Shown piece after piece: positions 25,983-34,033 of a stretch of DNA of 64,000 bases (positions are counted from its first letter, which is position 1; each line of letters opens with the position of its first letter). Source of the DNA: CAIYRG01 sp964494505 (GTDB lineage Bacteria; Pseudomonadota; Alphaproteobacteria; Micropepsales; Micropepsaceae); assembly GCA_964494505.1 (NCBI GenBank), contig CAZBRO010000008.1:62001-126000 (forward strand), read 5' to 3'. The translations under genes and the position numbers were made by a program. A model generated the notes under the pieces. That model saw only the letters and a list, made by a program, of their open reading frames with translations. It was not told the origin of the DNA and did no database searches.

Positions 25983-26366
25983 ATGATCGATCACGTCGGT
26001 ATTCCAGTCTCCGACTATGAGCGCGCCAAGGCGTTCTATGCGAATGCGCTGGCGCCGCTGGATTATGTTCTGATCATGGAAGTGCAGCAGACCGCCGGCG
26101 ATTCACCGGCTTGCGGTTTCGGCGCCAACGGCAAGCCCGACCTCTGGATCGGGGCGGAAGGCGGATTGAACAAGCCCGTGCACATCGCGATCCTGGCCAA
26201 GAACCGCGCGGCCGTGGATGCGTTCCATCGCGCAGGCCTTGCCGCGGGCGGCAAGGATAACGGCGCGCCGGGGCTGCGGCCGCATTATCATCCGAATTAT
26301 TACGGCGCCTTCGTGCTCGATCCCGACGGTCACAACATTGAGGCCGTGTACCATGGCGCCCCGTAA
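25983..26366 (+). CDS. VOC-family (glyoxalase-like) protein
   Basis: The product has 127 residues, one vicinal-oxygen-chelate domain: MIDHVGIPVSDYERAKAFY at the start, HIAILAKNRAAVDAFHRAGL in the middle and YYGAFVLDPDGHNIEAVYH at the end, with His and Glu positions that can bind a metal. It has no signal peptide. The start has a GGAGG site 8 bases upstream, and the gene follows the ABM pair by 14 bp. It is probably the last gene of that transcript, since a terminator-like hairpin follows. The substrate is unknown. Confidence 0.82.
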   Translation: MIDHVGIPVSDYERAKAFYANALAPLDYVLIMEVQQTAGDSPACGFGANGKPDLWIGAEGGLNKPVHIAILAKNRAAVDAFHRAGLAAGGKDNGAPGLRPHYHPNYYGAFVLDPDGHNIEAVYHGAP

Positions 26367-26386
26367 GACGCGGTGTTGAAAAGAAA

Positions 26387-26424
26387 CGGCCGCTCTCCAA
26401 CGAGGAAAGCGGCCGCCGGTTTTC
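26387..26424 (+). terminator. Rho-independent terminator-like hairpin after the VOC gene
   Basis: An 8-bp perfect stem (CGGCCGCT at 26387-26394 with AGCGGCCG at 26408-26415) closes a 13-base loop and is followed by CCGGTTTTC. It lies 20 bp after the VOC gene stop. The T run is short, so strength is uncertain. Confidence 0.6.
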
Positions 26425-26426
26425 AT

Positions 26427-26453
26427 CTCATCCTTCGACAAGCTCAGGATGAG
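26427..26453. repeat. Dispersed palindromic (REP-like) element
   Basis: CTCATCCT at 26427-26434 pairs with AGGATGAG at 26446-26453 around an 11-base centre (TCGACAAGCTC). Elements of this sequence are known as frequent intergenic repeats in several proteobacterial genomes. It sits between two convergent genes (VOC and the MBL gene), where it may also help termination. Copy number in this genome cannot be judged from one window. Confidence 0.6.
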
Positions 26454-26466
26454 GAAGCCGTTCATC

Positions 26467-27282
26467 TCAATACCATTTGCGCACGCGCACTTCGGACGCG
26501 TTGCCGACGAGCTGCTGGAATTTCGGGATATCGCCCGACGGCATGCCCTGCGTGTGATAGGGGTACACCACCTTCGGCTTGAAATCCTTCACCCATTGGG
26601 CGGCAGCTTCCGCCGTCTGCGTGTAGGGCAGATTGAACGGCACGAACGCAACGTCGATATTGGGAAGGTTCTTCAGCTCGGGCGCCTCTTCCGTATCGCC
26701 CGCGAGATAGACGCGCTTGCCGCCCATGGTCATCACATAGCCGTTGTCGCGCCCCTTGGGGTGGAACATCAGCCGGTCCGGGCTGGTGTTGTATTCCACC
26801 ACCGCCTCGACCGGCACGCCGGCATAGGTGCCCTTATCGCCGTTCTTCATCACCTTGGTCTTGGCCTGCAGCGCCGGCGGCATCATCGCAAAGACGCTTT
26901 GGGGGGCCACGATGACGGTGTTGGGGCCGGCAAGCTCGGTCAGCGTCGGCACGCTGAAATGGTCGCCGTGCTCATGGGTGATGAGGATGAGATCCGGGGG
27001 GGCAGCTCCGCGGAAATCGGCGGCTCCACTGTTCGGGCCCGGCGGATAGCTGGTCGGGTCGGCGACAATGCGCTTGCCGTTCCAGGTGAAGACCACGCCG
27101 GCATGATGGACGGGGTGGATGATGACGTCGCCCATGCTGGTGGCGAGCTTGTCGTCCTGCGCGGCCTGCGCGGCGACGGGTGTCGATACCGATACGGAAA
27201 TGGCCGTCGAGGCGAGCGCGAGTGCTGCCACCGCGGCGGCTGCACCGAAAATGCCAAGAGTTTTCACGTTAGTCGTCTCCAA
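26467..27282 (-). CDS. Exported UlaG-like MBL-fold hydrolase
   Basis: The product has 271 residues. An N-terminal hydrophobic segment (about residues 8-38) with AQAAQ near the end looks like a signal peptide. The MBL fold of the UlaG/L-ascorbate-6-phosphate-lactonase-like type follows: HAGVVFTWNGKRIVADP, LITHEHGDHFSVPTL with an intact HxHxDH, VYLAGDTEEAPEL and VYPYHTQGM. Cytoplasmic relatives are lactonases or phosphodiesterases; the role of an exported form is unknown. It is convergent with the VOC gene and divergent from the phzF-like gene. Confidence 0.8.
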   Translation of the reverse strand: METTNVKTLGIFGAAAAVAALALASTAISVSVSTPVAAQAAQDDKLATSMGDVIIHPVHHAGVVFTWNGKRIVADPTSYPPGPNSGAADFRGAAPPDLILITHEHGDHFSVPTLTELAGPNTVIVAPQSVFAMMPPALQAKTKVMKNGDKGTYAGVPVEAVVEYNTSPDRLMFHPKGRDNGYVMTMGGKRVYLAGDTEEAPELKNLPNIDVAFVPFNLPYTQTAEAAAQWVKDFKPKVVYPYHTQGMPSGDIPKFQQLVGNASEVRVRKWY

Positions 27283-27494
27283 TGTTCGTTTCGTGGAAGC
27301 AAATCCGGCGAATCGCGTGGCTCGCAGCCGGTGCCGGGCGCGATTATAGGGCGGAGCGATACCCTATGGCTACGCTCTTGCGCGCAGTCCGCTATGGTAG
27401 GCGGCAGGAAGCCCGCGGAGGGCCGATGGACGCAGATTCGGCAATCCCGCCTGGGATTGCGCCATCCCCCGCGTGGGCTGAAAAGGAGCGCACC

Positions 27495-28310
27495 ATGAGA
27501 TTGAAACTTTGGCAAGTCGATGCGTTCGCCGAGAAGCCGTTTGCGGGCAATCCTGCTGCGGTCGTGCCGCTTGAGTCCTGGCTCGACGACGCGCTGATGC
27601 AGAGCATCGCGAACGAGAACAATCTGTCGGAGACCGCGTTTTTCGTGCCCCGCGAGGAGGGCTTCTACGATTTGCGCTGGTTCACACCGTCCGCAGAAGT
27701 GGAGCTTTGCGGACACGCGACGCTCGCAAGCGCCTGGGTGATTTTTTCGGAACTGGGCATTGCCGGAGACCGGGTACGCTTTGCCACCAGGAGCGGGGTG
27801 CTGAGCGTGGATCGCGGCGAGGCCGGGCACAACCGCATGGCGCTGCCTGCCGATCCGGTTCGGCCCTACGCCAGCCCCGCCGGATTTGCGCAGGAACTCG
27901 GTGCCGCCCTAGGCGTGCGCGCCCCCGACGAGATGCATCGCGGGCGCTACCTTTTCGCGGTGTGGAACGACAGCGCCAGCATCCGCAGCATCAATCCCGG
28001 CAGCGCCTTCACGCCCTTGCTCCGGCAGACGGGGTTCTGGGGCCTGATCGTGACGGGCGAAGGCGACGGCAAGCCCTATGACTGCGTCTCGCGCTTCTTC
28101 GCACCCGACAAGGGCGTGTTCGAAGACCCGGTGACGGGTTCGGCTCATTGCGCGATCGTTCCCTATTGGGCGAAGCGGCTGGGCAAGAGCGCGATCCGCG
28201 CCTATCAAGCGAGCCCGCGGGGCGGAGATCTTCAGTGTACGGATGAGGGCGCGCGGGTCGTGCTGTCGGGCCCTTGCGCGCTCTATATGCGCGGCAAGAT
28301 CGAAGTGTGA
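27495..28310 (+). CDS. PhzF-family isomerase
   Basis: The product has 271 residues. The start MRLKLWQVDAFAEKPFAGNPAAVV is typical for PhzF, and the conserved Glu of the family lies in NNLSETAFF. Later signatures are RWFTPSAEVELCGHATLA and SRFFAPDKGVFEDPVTGSAH. The fold is that of diaminopimelate epimerase. PhzF itself isomerises a phenazine precursor, but no phenazine genes are here, so a different acid or amide substrate is likely. The ATG has an AAAAGGAG site 7 bases upstream. Confidence 0.85.
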   Translation: MRLKLWQVDAFAEKPFAGNPAAVVPLESWLDDALMQSIANENNLSETAFFVPREEGFYDLRWFTPSAEVELCGHATLASAWVIFSELGIAGDRVRFATRSGVLSVDRGEAGHNRMALPADPVRPYASPAGFAQELGAALGVRAPDEMHRGRYLFAVWNDSASIRSINPGSAFTPLLRQTGFWGLIVTGEGDGKPYDCVSRFFAPDKGVFEDPVTGSAHCAIVPYWAKRLGKSAIRAYQASPRGGDLQCTDEGARVVLSGPCALYMRGKIEV

Positions 28311-28619
28311 TCAGCCGGCGTTGGCGAGCCTGTTCTGGGCCGCCAGACGTTCGCACGCCTCATCGAGCGCGCGCTCCAGGCCCGAGACCGGCACCGCCTC
28401 GTCGAACGTGAAACCGCGGTGGGCCGCATGCAGTCCCACGAGCCCGAGTTCGTTCGGCGGATCGAGCCAGATATGCCCCGTGGATTCATGGCGCGAGCCG
28501 ATCCAGACATAAATGGTAACGGATCGGACGACGTTCTGCTTGTGCCCGGTGTAAACGTGCAGGCCGCGCTTCTCGGCCCATGGCAACAGGATGGAATCGA
28601 TCTCGCTGTAATCGTTCAT
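28311..28619 (-). CDS. Conserved-looking hypothetical protein
   Basis: The product has 102 residues from the ATG at 28619; a TTG at 28637 would add six. No domain is recognised. The sequence is soluble, with GLHVYTGHKQNVVRSVTIYV and IWLDPPNELGLVGLHAAHRG, then an acidic helix at the end. It ends directly against the phzF-like stop and is divergent from serC. Codon use is like that of its neighbours, which supports a real gene. Confidence 0.6.
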   Translation of the reverse strand: MNDYSEIDSILLPWAEKRGLHVYTGHKQNVVRSVTIYVWIGSRHESTGHIWLDPPNELGLVGLHAAHRGFTFDEAVPVSGLERALDEACERLAAQNRLANAG

Positions 28620-28740
28620 GCGCCAATGGTTGAGCAAAGCCTAACAAACAGCAAGCTCGCGACTTTGCGACGCGGACGTCGCCCGGGGATTACAACGCAA
28701 TTGACGCGAGCGCCCCGAACGGCTACAGACGCGCCCGGGC

Positions 28741-28784
28741 CACGCTCCCCCAACGGAGCGCCGTCATTCTGGAAGGAATGAATC
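28741..28784 (+). promoter_or_regulatory. serC leader region with hairpin before the ribosome site (candidate serC leader motif)
   Basis: A short hairpin (CGCTCC at 28743-28748 with GGAGCG at 28755-28760) precedes the serC ribosome site GGAAGGA (28771-28777). A putative regulatory RNA upstream of serC, the serC leader, has been described in alphaproteobacteria; this stretch is at the right place. Identity to that motif is not proven here. A terminator-like hairpin inside the first serC codons follows and may be part of the same control. Confidence 0.4.
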
Positions 28785-29942
28785 ATGACCGGTAGCAAAC
28801 CGGCCGTGCGCCCCGCACGGCCTTTTTTTTCGTCCGGACCCTGCGCCAAACGGCCGGGCTGGACTCCTGAAGCCCTGAAGGACGCCTGCCTCGGGCGTTC
28901 GCACCGTTCCAAGCCGGGTAAGGCAAAGCTCAAGGAAGCGATCGACCGTACCCGCAGCGTGCTGCGCGTGCCGGCCGATTACCGCATCGGCATCGTCGCA
29001 GGCTCCGATACGGGCGCGGTCGAGATGGCGCTGTGGTCCCTGCTGGGCCCGAAGCCCGTCGACGTGCTGGCCTGGGAAAGCTTCGGCGAGGATTGGGTCA
29101 CCGACATCGCCAAACAGCTGAAGCTCAAGGACACGCGCATCATCAAGGCGCCGTATGGCGCGTTGCCCGATCTCGCGCAAACCGATCCTTCGCACGACAT
29201 CGTATTCCTGTGGAACGGCACCACGTCGGGCGTGCGCGTTCCCAACGGCGACTGGATTCCCGCCAATCGCGAGGGCCTCACCATCTGCGATGCGACCTCG
29301 GCGGCGTTCGCGATGGACCTGCCGTGGGCGAAGCTCGATGTCGTCACCTTCTCCTGGCAGAAGGTGCTCGGCGGCGAAGCGGCGCACGGCATGCTGATCC
29401 TTTCTCCCCGCGCTGTTGCCCGCCTCGAATCCTTCAACCCGCCCTGGCCGCTGCCGAAAACCTTCCGCATGACCAAGGACGGCAAGATCGTCGAGGGCAT
29501 TTTCGAAGGCGACACCATCAACACGCCGTCCATGCTGTGCGTGGAAGATTATCTCGACGCACTGACATGGGCCGAAAGCATCGGCGGATTGCCGGGGCTG
29601 ATGGCGCGCGCCGACCGCAATTTGAACGTGCTGGCGGCATGGTCGAAGGGGTGCGGCTGGGCCGATTTCCTCGCCGGCGATCCCAACGCGCGATCCAATA
29701 CCAGCGTCTGCCTGAAGATCGTCGATCCGTGGTTCACGGCGCTGCCCAAGGACGCGCAAGCCGCCGCTGCCTCGAAAATCGCGAGCCTTCTGGAGAAGGA
29801 AGGTGTGGCGCTCGACATCGGTGGCTATCGTGCGGCACCTCCGGGTTTGCGCATCTGGTGTGGCGCCACCGTGGACGCGGCCGATCTCGAAGCCCTGACG
29901 CCTTGGCTCGATTGGGCCTTCGCGCAGGTGAAAGCAAGCTGA
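28785..29942 (+). CDS. serC: Phosphoserine aminotransferase SerC
   Basis: The product has 385 residues. It makes 3-phosphoserine from 3-phosphohydroxypyruvate with glutamate as amino donor. The start region has FFSSGPCAKRPGW as in alphaproteobacterial SerC, the substrate loop GRSHRSKPGKAKL follows, and the PLP lysine is in FSWQKVLGGEAAHGM (about residue 197). The ATG is fixed by GGAAGGA eight bases upstream and by the conserved N-terminus. serA follows about 80 bp downstream, so both enzymes of this branch are in one operon. The first codons contain a strong terminator-like hairpin. Confidence 0.95.
   Translation: MTGSKPAVRPARPFFSSGPCAKRPGWTPEALKDACLGRSHRSKPGKAKLKEAIDRTRSVLRVPADYRIGIVAGSDTGAVEMALWSLLGPKPVDVLAWESFGEDWVTDIAKQLKLKDTRIIKAPYGALPDLAQTDPSHDIVFLWNGTTSGVRVPNGDWIPANREGLTICDATSAAFAMDLPWAKLDVVTFSWQKVLGGEAAHGMLILSPRAVARLESFNPPWPLPKTFRMTKDGKIVEGIFEGDTINTPSMLCVEDYLDALTWAESIGGLPGLMARADRNLNVLAAWSKGCGWADFLAGDPNARSNTSVCLKIVDPWFTALPKDAQAAAASKIASLLEKEGVALDIGGYRAAPPGLRIWCGATVDAADLEALTPWLDWAFAQVKAS
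28802..28830 (+). terminator. Intrinsic-terminator structure inside the 5' end of serC
   Basis: GGCCGTGCG (28802-28810) and CGCACGGCC (28814-28822) form a perfect 9-bp stem with a 3-base loop, followed at once by eight T (28823-28830). It lies at codons 6-16 of serC, 15 bases after the ATG, so it would end transcription early unless ribosomes prevent it from folding. This suggests attenuation of the serC-serA operon. Confidence 0.65.
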
Positions 29943-29946
29943 AGAC

Positions 29947-30005
29947 ACCCCCTTCCGGCGCGCAAGGGCTGACGCCCGCGCACCACCGTCCCCCTCAAGC
30001 GGGGG
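29947..30005. repeat. Palindromic intergenic element between serC and serA
   Basis: The stretch contains CCCCC (29990-29994) pairing with GGGGG (30001-30005) and a GC-rich arm before it. It resembles the C-run/G-run palindromes at 34536-34584 (inside thiD) and 34898-34936. Its 3' arm supplies the GGGGGAGG that may act as the serA ribosome site. Confidence 0.5.
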
Positions 30006-30022
30006 AGGAAATGGAGTTGCAC

Positions 30023-31600
30023 ATGCCCAAAGTTCTGATTTCCGACAAATTGTCTCCCGCAGCCATCGCGATCTTCAAGGAACGCGGCGTCGAAGCCGAC
30101 GTGAAAACCGGCCTCTCCAAGGACGAGCTGATCAAGATCATCGGCCAATATGACGGCCTCGCCATCCGGTCGGCCACCAAAGTGACTGTCGATGTCATCC
30201 GCGCGGCGAAGAATTTGAAAGTCATCGGACGCGCCGGCATCGGCGTGGACAATGTCGATATTCCGGCAGCTACCGCCGCCGGCATCATCGTGATGAACAC
30301 GCCGTTCGGCAATTCCATCACCACCGCCGAACATGCCATCGCTCTGATGATGGCGCTCGCACGCGACATCCCGGCCGCGAACGCATCCACCCAGGCCGGC
30401 AAATGGGAAAAGAACCGCTTCATGGGGGTGGAGCTGACCGGCAAGACGCTCGGCCTCATCGGCTGCGGCAATATCGGCTCCATCGTTGCCGAGCGCGCCA
30501 AGGGGTTGAAGATGCGGGTCGTGGCCTACGATCCGTATCTTTCCGCTGAGCGCGCCGCCGATCTGGGCATCGAGAAGGCCGAGCTCAACGAGCTTCTGCC
30601 GCGGGCCGATTTTATCACGCTGCATACGCCTTTGACCCCGGAGACGCGCAACATCATCTCGGCCGATGCGATCGCCCGGATGAAAAAGGGCGCGCGCCTC
30701 ATCAATTGCGCACGTGGCGGTCTGGTGGACGAAGCCGCGGTCAAAACGGCGCTCGATTCCGGCCAGCTTGCGGGCGCGGCCTTCGATGTGTTCGAGGAAG
30801 AGCCGGCCGAGAAGAATCCCCTATTCGGCAACGAGAAAGTCGTCTGCACGCCGCATCTTGGCGCCTCCACCTCCGAGGCGCAGGAGAATGTGGCGCTCCA
30901 GGTCGCCGAACAGATTTCCGATTATCTCCTGACGGGCGCGGTTACCAATGCGCTGAACATGCCCTCGCTCTCGGCAGACGAAGCCCAGAAGGTGCGGCCG
31001 TGGATTGCCCTCGCCGAGAATCTCGGCGCCTTTACCGGCCAACTCACCGAAACCAGCATTACCGCCGTGGAGATCATCTATGAAGGCACAGCAGCAACTC
31101 TGAACACACGCGCACTGACGCAAGCCGCGCTCTGCGGACTGCTGAAGCCCGCGCTCTCCGAGGTCAACATGGTCAATGCTCCCCTTGTAGCCAAGGAGCG
31201 CGGCATCCGCGTCTCCGAAGTCCGCCGCGATCAGCAAGGCGCCTATGAGGGCTACATCAAGATCAGCGTGACGACGGATGCTCAGACGCGCAGCGTTGCG
31301 GGCACCGTGTTCTCCAACAACCGCCCGCGCCTCATCCAGATCAAGGGCATCGACATGGATGCCGAGTTCGCGCCGCACATGCTCTACATCACCAACGAGG
31401 ACAAGCCGGGTTTCATCGGGCGGCTGGGCACGCTCCTTGGCAATGCCCATGTCAACATCGCGAACTTCAATCTCGGCCGCGCGGCGCCGGGAGCCGATGC
31501 GATCTGCGTGGTTCAGCTCGACGAGCGGATGCCCGATACGGTACTTCGCGAAATTCGCGATCTGCCCTGGGTAAAGCAGGCCCGCGCGCTCGCGTTCTGA
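30023..31600 (+). CDS. serA: D-3-phosphoglycerate dehydrogenase SerA
   Basis: The product has 525 residues, the long form. The N-terminal catalytic domain (MPKVLISDKLSPAAIAIF) surrounds an NAD domain with GLIGCGNIGSIVAERAKGL; the catalytic Arg, Glu and His lie in NCARGGLVDE, FEEEPAEKNPLF and CTPHLGAS. An intervening (ASB) domain and a C-terminal ACT domain (MLYITNEDKPGFIGRLGTLL) follow, so serine feedback is possible. The ATG at 30023 matches the family start; an ATG at 30011 is immediately after the GGGGGAGG site. It forms an operon with serC. Confidence 0.95.
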   Translation: MPKVLISDKLSPAAIAIFKERGVEADVKTGLSKDELIKIIGQYDGLAIRSATKVTVDVIRAAKNLKVIGRAGIGVDNVDIPAATAAGIIVMNTPFGNSITTAEHAIALMMALARDIPAANASTQAGKWEKNRFMGVELTGKTLGLIGCGNIGSIVAERAKGLKMRVVAYDPYLSAERAADLGIEKAELNELLPRADFITLHTPLTPETRNIISADAIARMKKGARLINCARGGLVDEAAVKTALDSGQLAGAAFDVFEEEPAEKNPLFGNEKVVCTPHLGASTSEAQENVALQVAEQISDYLLTGAVTNALNMPSLSADEAQKVRPWIALAENLGAFTGQLTETSITAVEIIYEGTAATLNTRALTQAALCGLLKPALSEVNMVNAPLVAKERGIRVSEVRRDQQGAYEGYIKISVTTDAQTRSVAGTVFSNNRPRLIQIKGIDMDAEFAPHMLYITNEDKPGFIGRLGTLLGNAHVNIANFNLGRAAPGADAICVVQLDERMPDTVLREIRDLPWVKQARALAF

Positions 31601-31604
31601 ATTC

Positions 31605-32159
31605 ATGAGTCCGCAGGCTGCGATCGGCTTTGTCTGGATCGCCTCGCTCCTGTCATGGGCGGCAGCCGCGTTCTGGAGAAGCCCGACGGTCAAGCGGCCT
31701 GCCGGCAGCGAAGACTTCGTCTCGCGCCTGATTGTCACCTTGGGCGCCTTCTTGATGTTCTGGCGCTATAATTTGGCGCCTGGAATTGGCGTGGCGGGAT
31801 GGGCGCTGCTCGGCATTCAGATCGCCGGGATCGCTTTTGCGTGGTGGGCGCGGTTGCATCTGGGACGCCTGTGGTCGGGCCGCATCGTGCGCAAGGAAGG
31901 CCATCGCATCGTCGACACCGGTCCATACGCGCTGGTGCGGCATCCGATCTATACAGGGATCATCACGGCCGCGCTCGCGACCGGAATTGCCGAGGGACGC
32001 GTCCTTGCGCTCGCGGGGGCCGTGATCCTCGGCATCGGCTTTTCCATCCGCGGACGGCTGGAAGAGCGCTTCCTGCGCCAGGAGCTGGGAGAAGAGGCTT
32101 ATGATTCCTATGCCCGGCGCGTGCCCATGTTGATTCCTTTTACCGGGCGGACGCGGTAG
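31605..32159 (+). CDS. Isoprenylcysteine methyltransferase (ICMT)-like membrane protein
   Basis: The product has 184 residues with four or five membrane helices and the C-terminal motif HRIVDTGPYALVRHPIYTG followed by GEEAYDSYARRVPMLIPF. This is the phospholipid/isoprenylcysteine methyltransferase-like family (ICMT/PEMT) that binds S-adenosylmethionine at the membrane. The true substrate in bacteria is mostly unknown. It starts 4 bp after serA, so it is likely the third gene of the ser operon. Confidence 0.82.
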   Translation: MSPQAAIGFVWIASLLSWAAAAFWRSPTVKRPAGSEDFVSRLIVTLGAFLMFWRYNLAPGIGVAGWALLGIQIAGIAFAWWARLHLGRLWSGRIVRKEGHRIVDTGPYALVRHPIYTGIITAALATGIAEGRVLALAGAVILGIGFSIRGRLEERFLRQELGEEAYDSYARRVPMLIPFTGRTR

Positions 32160-32191
32160 TTTCGCGCGCAAAGCATCCGAGCGAAGACAAT

Positions 32192-33487
32192 ATGGCCAAT
32201 GTTGCAGTGATCGGCGCCCAATGGGGCGACGAAGGCAAGGGGAAGATCGTCGACTGGCTTTCCGCCCGCGCTGATGTGGTGGTGCGATTCCAGGGAGGCC
32301 ACAATGCCGGGCATACACTCGTCATCGACGGGGTAACCTACAAATTGTCGCTGCTGCCGTCGGGCGTGGTGCGCCCCGGCAAGCTCGCCATCATCGGCAA
32401 CGGCGTTGTGGTCGATCCGTGGGCCTTCCTGGAGGAAATCGCACGCGTCGAGGCGTTGGGCGTTCGCGTGACGCCAGAGAATCTGATTGTCGCCGAGAAC
32501 GCGGCGCTGATACTGCCGCTGCATCGCGAGTTGGACATAACGCGCGAATCCTCGAACAGCGTGCAGGCGCTGGGAACGACCAAGCGCGGCATCGGCCCGG
32601 CCTATGAAGACAAGGTCGGCCGGCGTGCGTTGCGCGTGGTGGATTTGAAGGATCTGGCCGGCCTGCCGCGCAAAATCGAGCGGCTGCTTGCCCATCACAA
32701 CACGCTGCGTCGTGGCGGGAATCTTCCCGAGATCGATGCGGACGCGCTGTTCGAGCAGCTCAAAGAGGTCGCGCCGAAGATCCTTCCTTTTGCATCCTGC
32801 GCCTGGAGGCGGCTCGACCAGGTGCGGCGCGAGGGCAAGCGTATCCTGTTCGAGGGCGCGCAGGCTGTGCTCCTCGACATCGACCATGGCACCTATCCCT
32901 ACGTCACTTCGTCGAACACGGTCGCAGGGCAGGCGGCGGCGGGTTCCGGCATCGGCCCGCGGGACATCGGCTATGTTCTCGGTATCGCGAAGGCCTACAC
33001 CACGCGCGTCGGCGCGGGGCCGTTCCCGACGGAACTCACCGATGAGACCGGCGAGCGCATCGGTAAGATCGGCGCGGAGTTCGGCACCGTCACGGGAAGG
33101 AAGCGCCGCTGCGGCTGGTTCGATGCGGTGCTGGTGCGCCAGACCGTGGTGACGGGGGGCATCGACGGGATCGCGCTCACCAAGCTCGACGTGCTCGACG
33201 GGTTCGACGAAATCAAGCTGTGCGTGGGCTACCGGCTGGACGGACGCGATATCGATTATCTGCCCGCGGACGCGACCGAACAGGCGCGCTGCGTGCCCAT
33301 ATACGAAGTCACCGACGGCTGGAAGGAATCGACCAAAGGCGCGCGCAGTTGGGCGCAATTGCCGGCGCAGGCGGTGAAATATGTGCGCCGGGTCGAGGAG
33401 CTGATCGGCGCGCCGGTAGCGCTTCTTTCCACCAGCCCGGAACGCGAGGACACCATCCTGGTGCGCGACCCGTTCGTGGATCGCTGA
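32192..33487 (+). CDS. purA: Adenylosuccinate synthetase
   Basis: The product has 431 residues, the normal size. Signature motifs are AVIGAQWGDEGKGKIVDWL (GTP loop with catalytic Asp), the catalytic His region GGHNAGHTLVIDG, the IMP region TTKRGIGPAYEDK and the C-terminal guanine-binding LSTSPERED. It joins IMP and aspartate using GTP in AMP synthesis. It lies 32 bp after the ICMT-like gene, so it may be read from the same transcript. Confidence 0.96.
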   Translation: MANVAVIGAQWGDEGKGKIVDWLSARADVVVRFQGGHNAGHTLVIDGVTYKLSLLPSGVVRPGKLAIIGNGVVVDPWAFLEEIARVEALGVRVTPENLIVAENAALILPLHRELDITRESSNSVQALGTTKRGIGPAYEDKVGRRALRVVDLKDLAGLPRKIERLLAHHNTLRRGGNLPEIDADALFEQLKEVAPKILPFASCAWRRLDQVRREGKRILFEGAQAVLLDIDHGTYPYVTSSNTVAGQAAAGSGIGPRDIGYVLGIAKAYTTRVGAGPFPTELTDETGERIGKIGAEFGTVTGRKRRCGWFDAVLVRQTVVTGGIDGIALTKLDVLDGFDEIKLCVGYRLDGRDIDYLPADATEQARCVPIYEVTDGWKESTKGARSWAQLPAQAVKYVRRVEELIGAPVALLSTSPEREDTILVRDPFVDR

Positions 33488-33490
33488 GCG

Positions 33491-34030
33491 ATGAACAAGG
33501 TCCTTCCCGCATTATTTGTGATTCTTTGTTCGACGCTGCTTTCGGGTTGCTATCAAAGTGCGGCGCCGCTGATTGCACCCGACGCGGCGGACTTTCCGTT
33601 CGGGGCGCGGCTCAGGTACGCGGCATTCGAGTGGAACGCCGACAAGGGAATGTGGGACGATTCCGAACCCGGCGCGCTCGCGCGCGAGGGCGATCATTAC
33701 CTGCAGACGCCGGACGGCAGCGCTCCCTCCGACGCAACGCCGTTCCGCCTCAAGAGCATCGAAGGCGGTTACTACATCGGACAGGAAGAAGCCGATTCGC
33801 GTTACGTCTACGATCTTCTCAAGATCGACGGCGATACGATTTACGAATACGCCATAACCTGCGACGACGCAGCCAAGCCGCTGGTGGCGATGGGCTTGGT
33901 CGACAAGATCGAGATGGAAGGAGTCGTCGGAAACATCTGCACGGTGTCGAATTTCGACAGGCTCGCGCAAGTGTTCCGCGGCATCGTCATGAACCGGCAG
34001 CCCAAGGCGAAATTCGTCATCGCGCGATAA
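33491..34030 (+). CDS. Putative lipoprotein of unknown function
   Basis: The product has 179 residues with a lipoprotein signal (LFVILCSTLLSGCYQ, lipid Cys at residue 20). The mature protein has FRLKSIEGGYYIGQEEAD and a Cys pair (CDDAAKP and GNICTVSN) and ends FVIAR. No family is recognised. It begins three bases after purA and converges with thiD 3 bp downstream. A role in envelope is likely only because of the lipid anchor. Confidence 0.7.
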   Translation: MNKVLPALFVILCSTLLSGCYQSAAPLIAPDAADFPFGARLRYAAFEWNADKGMWDDSEPGALAREGDHYLQTPDGSAPSDATPFRLKSIEGGYYIGQEEADSRYVYDLLKIDGDTIYEYAITCDDAAKPLVAMGLVDKIEMEGVVGNICTVSNFDRLAQVFRGIVMNRQPKAKFVIAR

Positions 34031-34033
34031 TTG

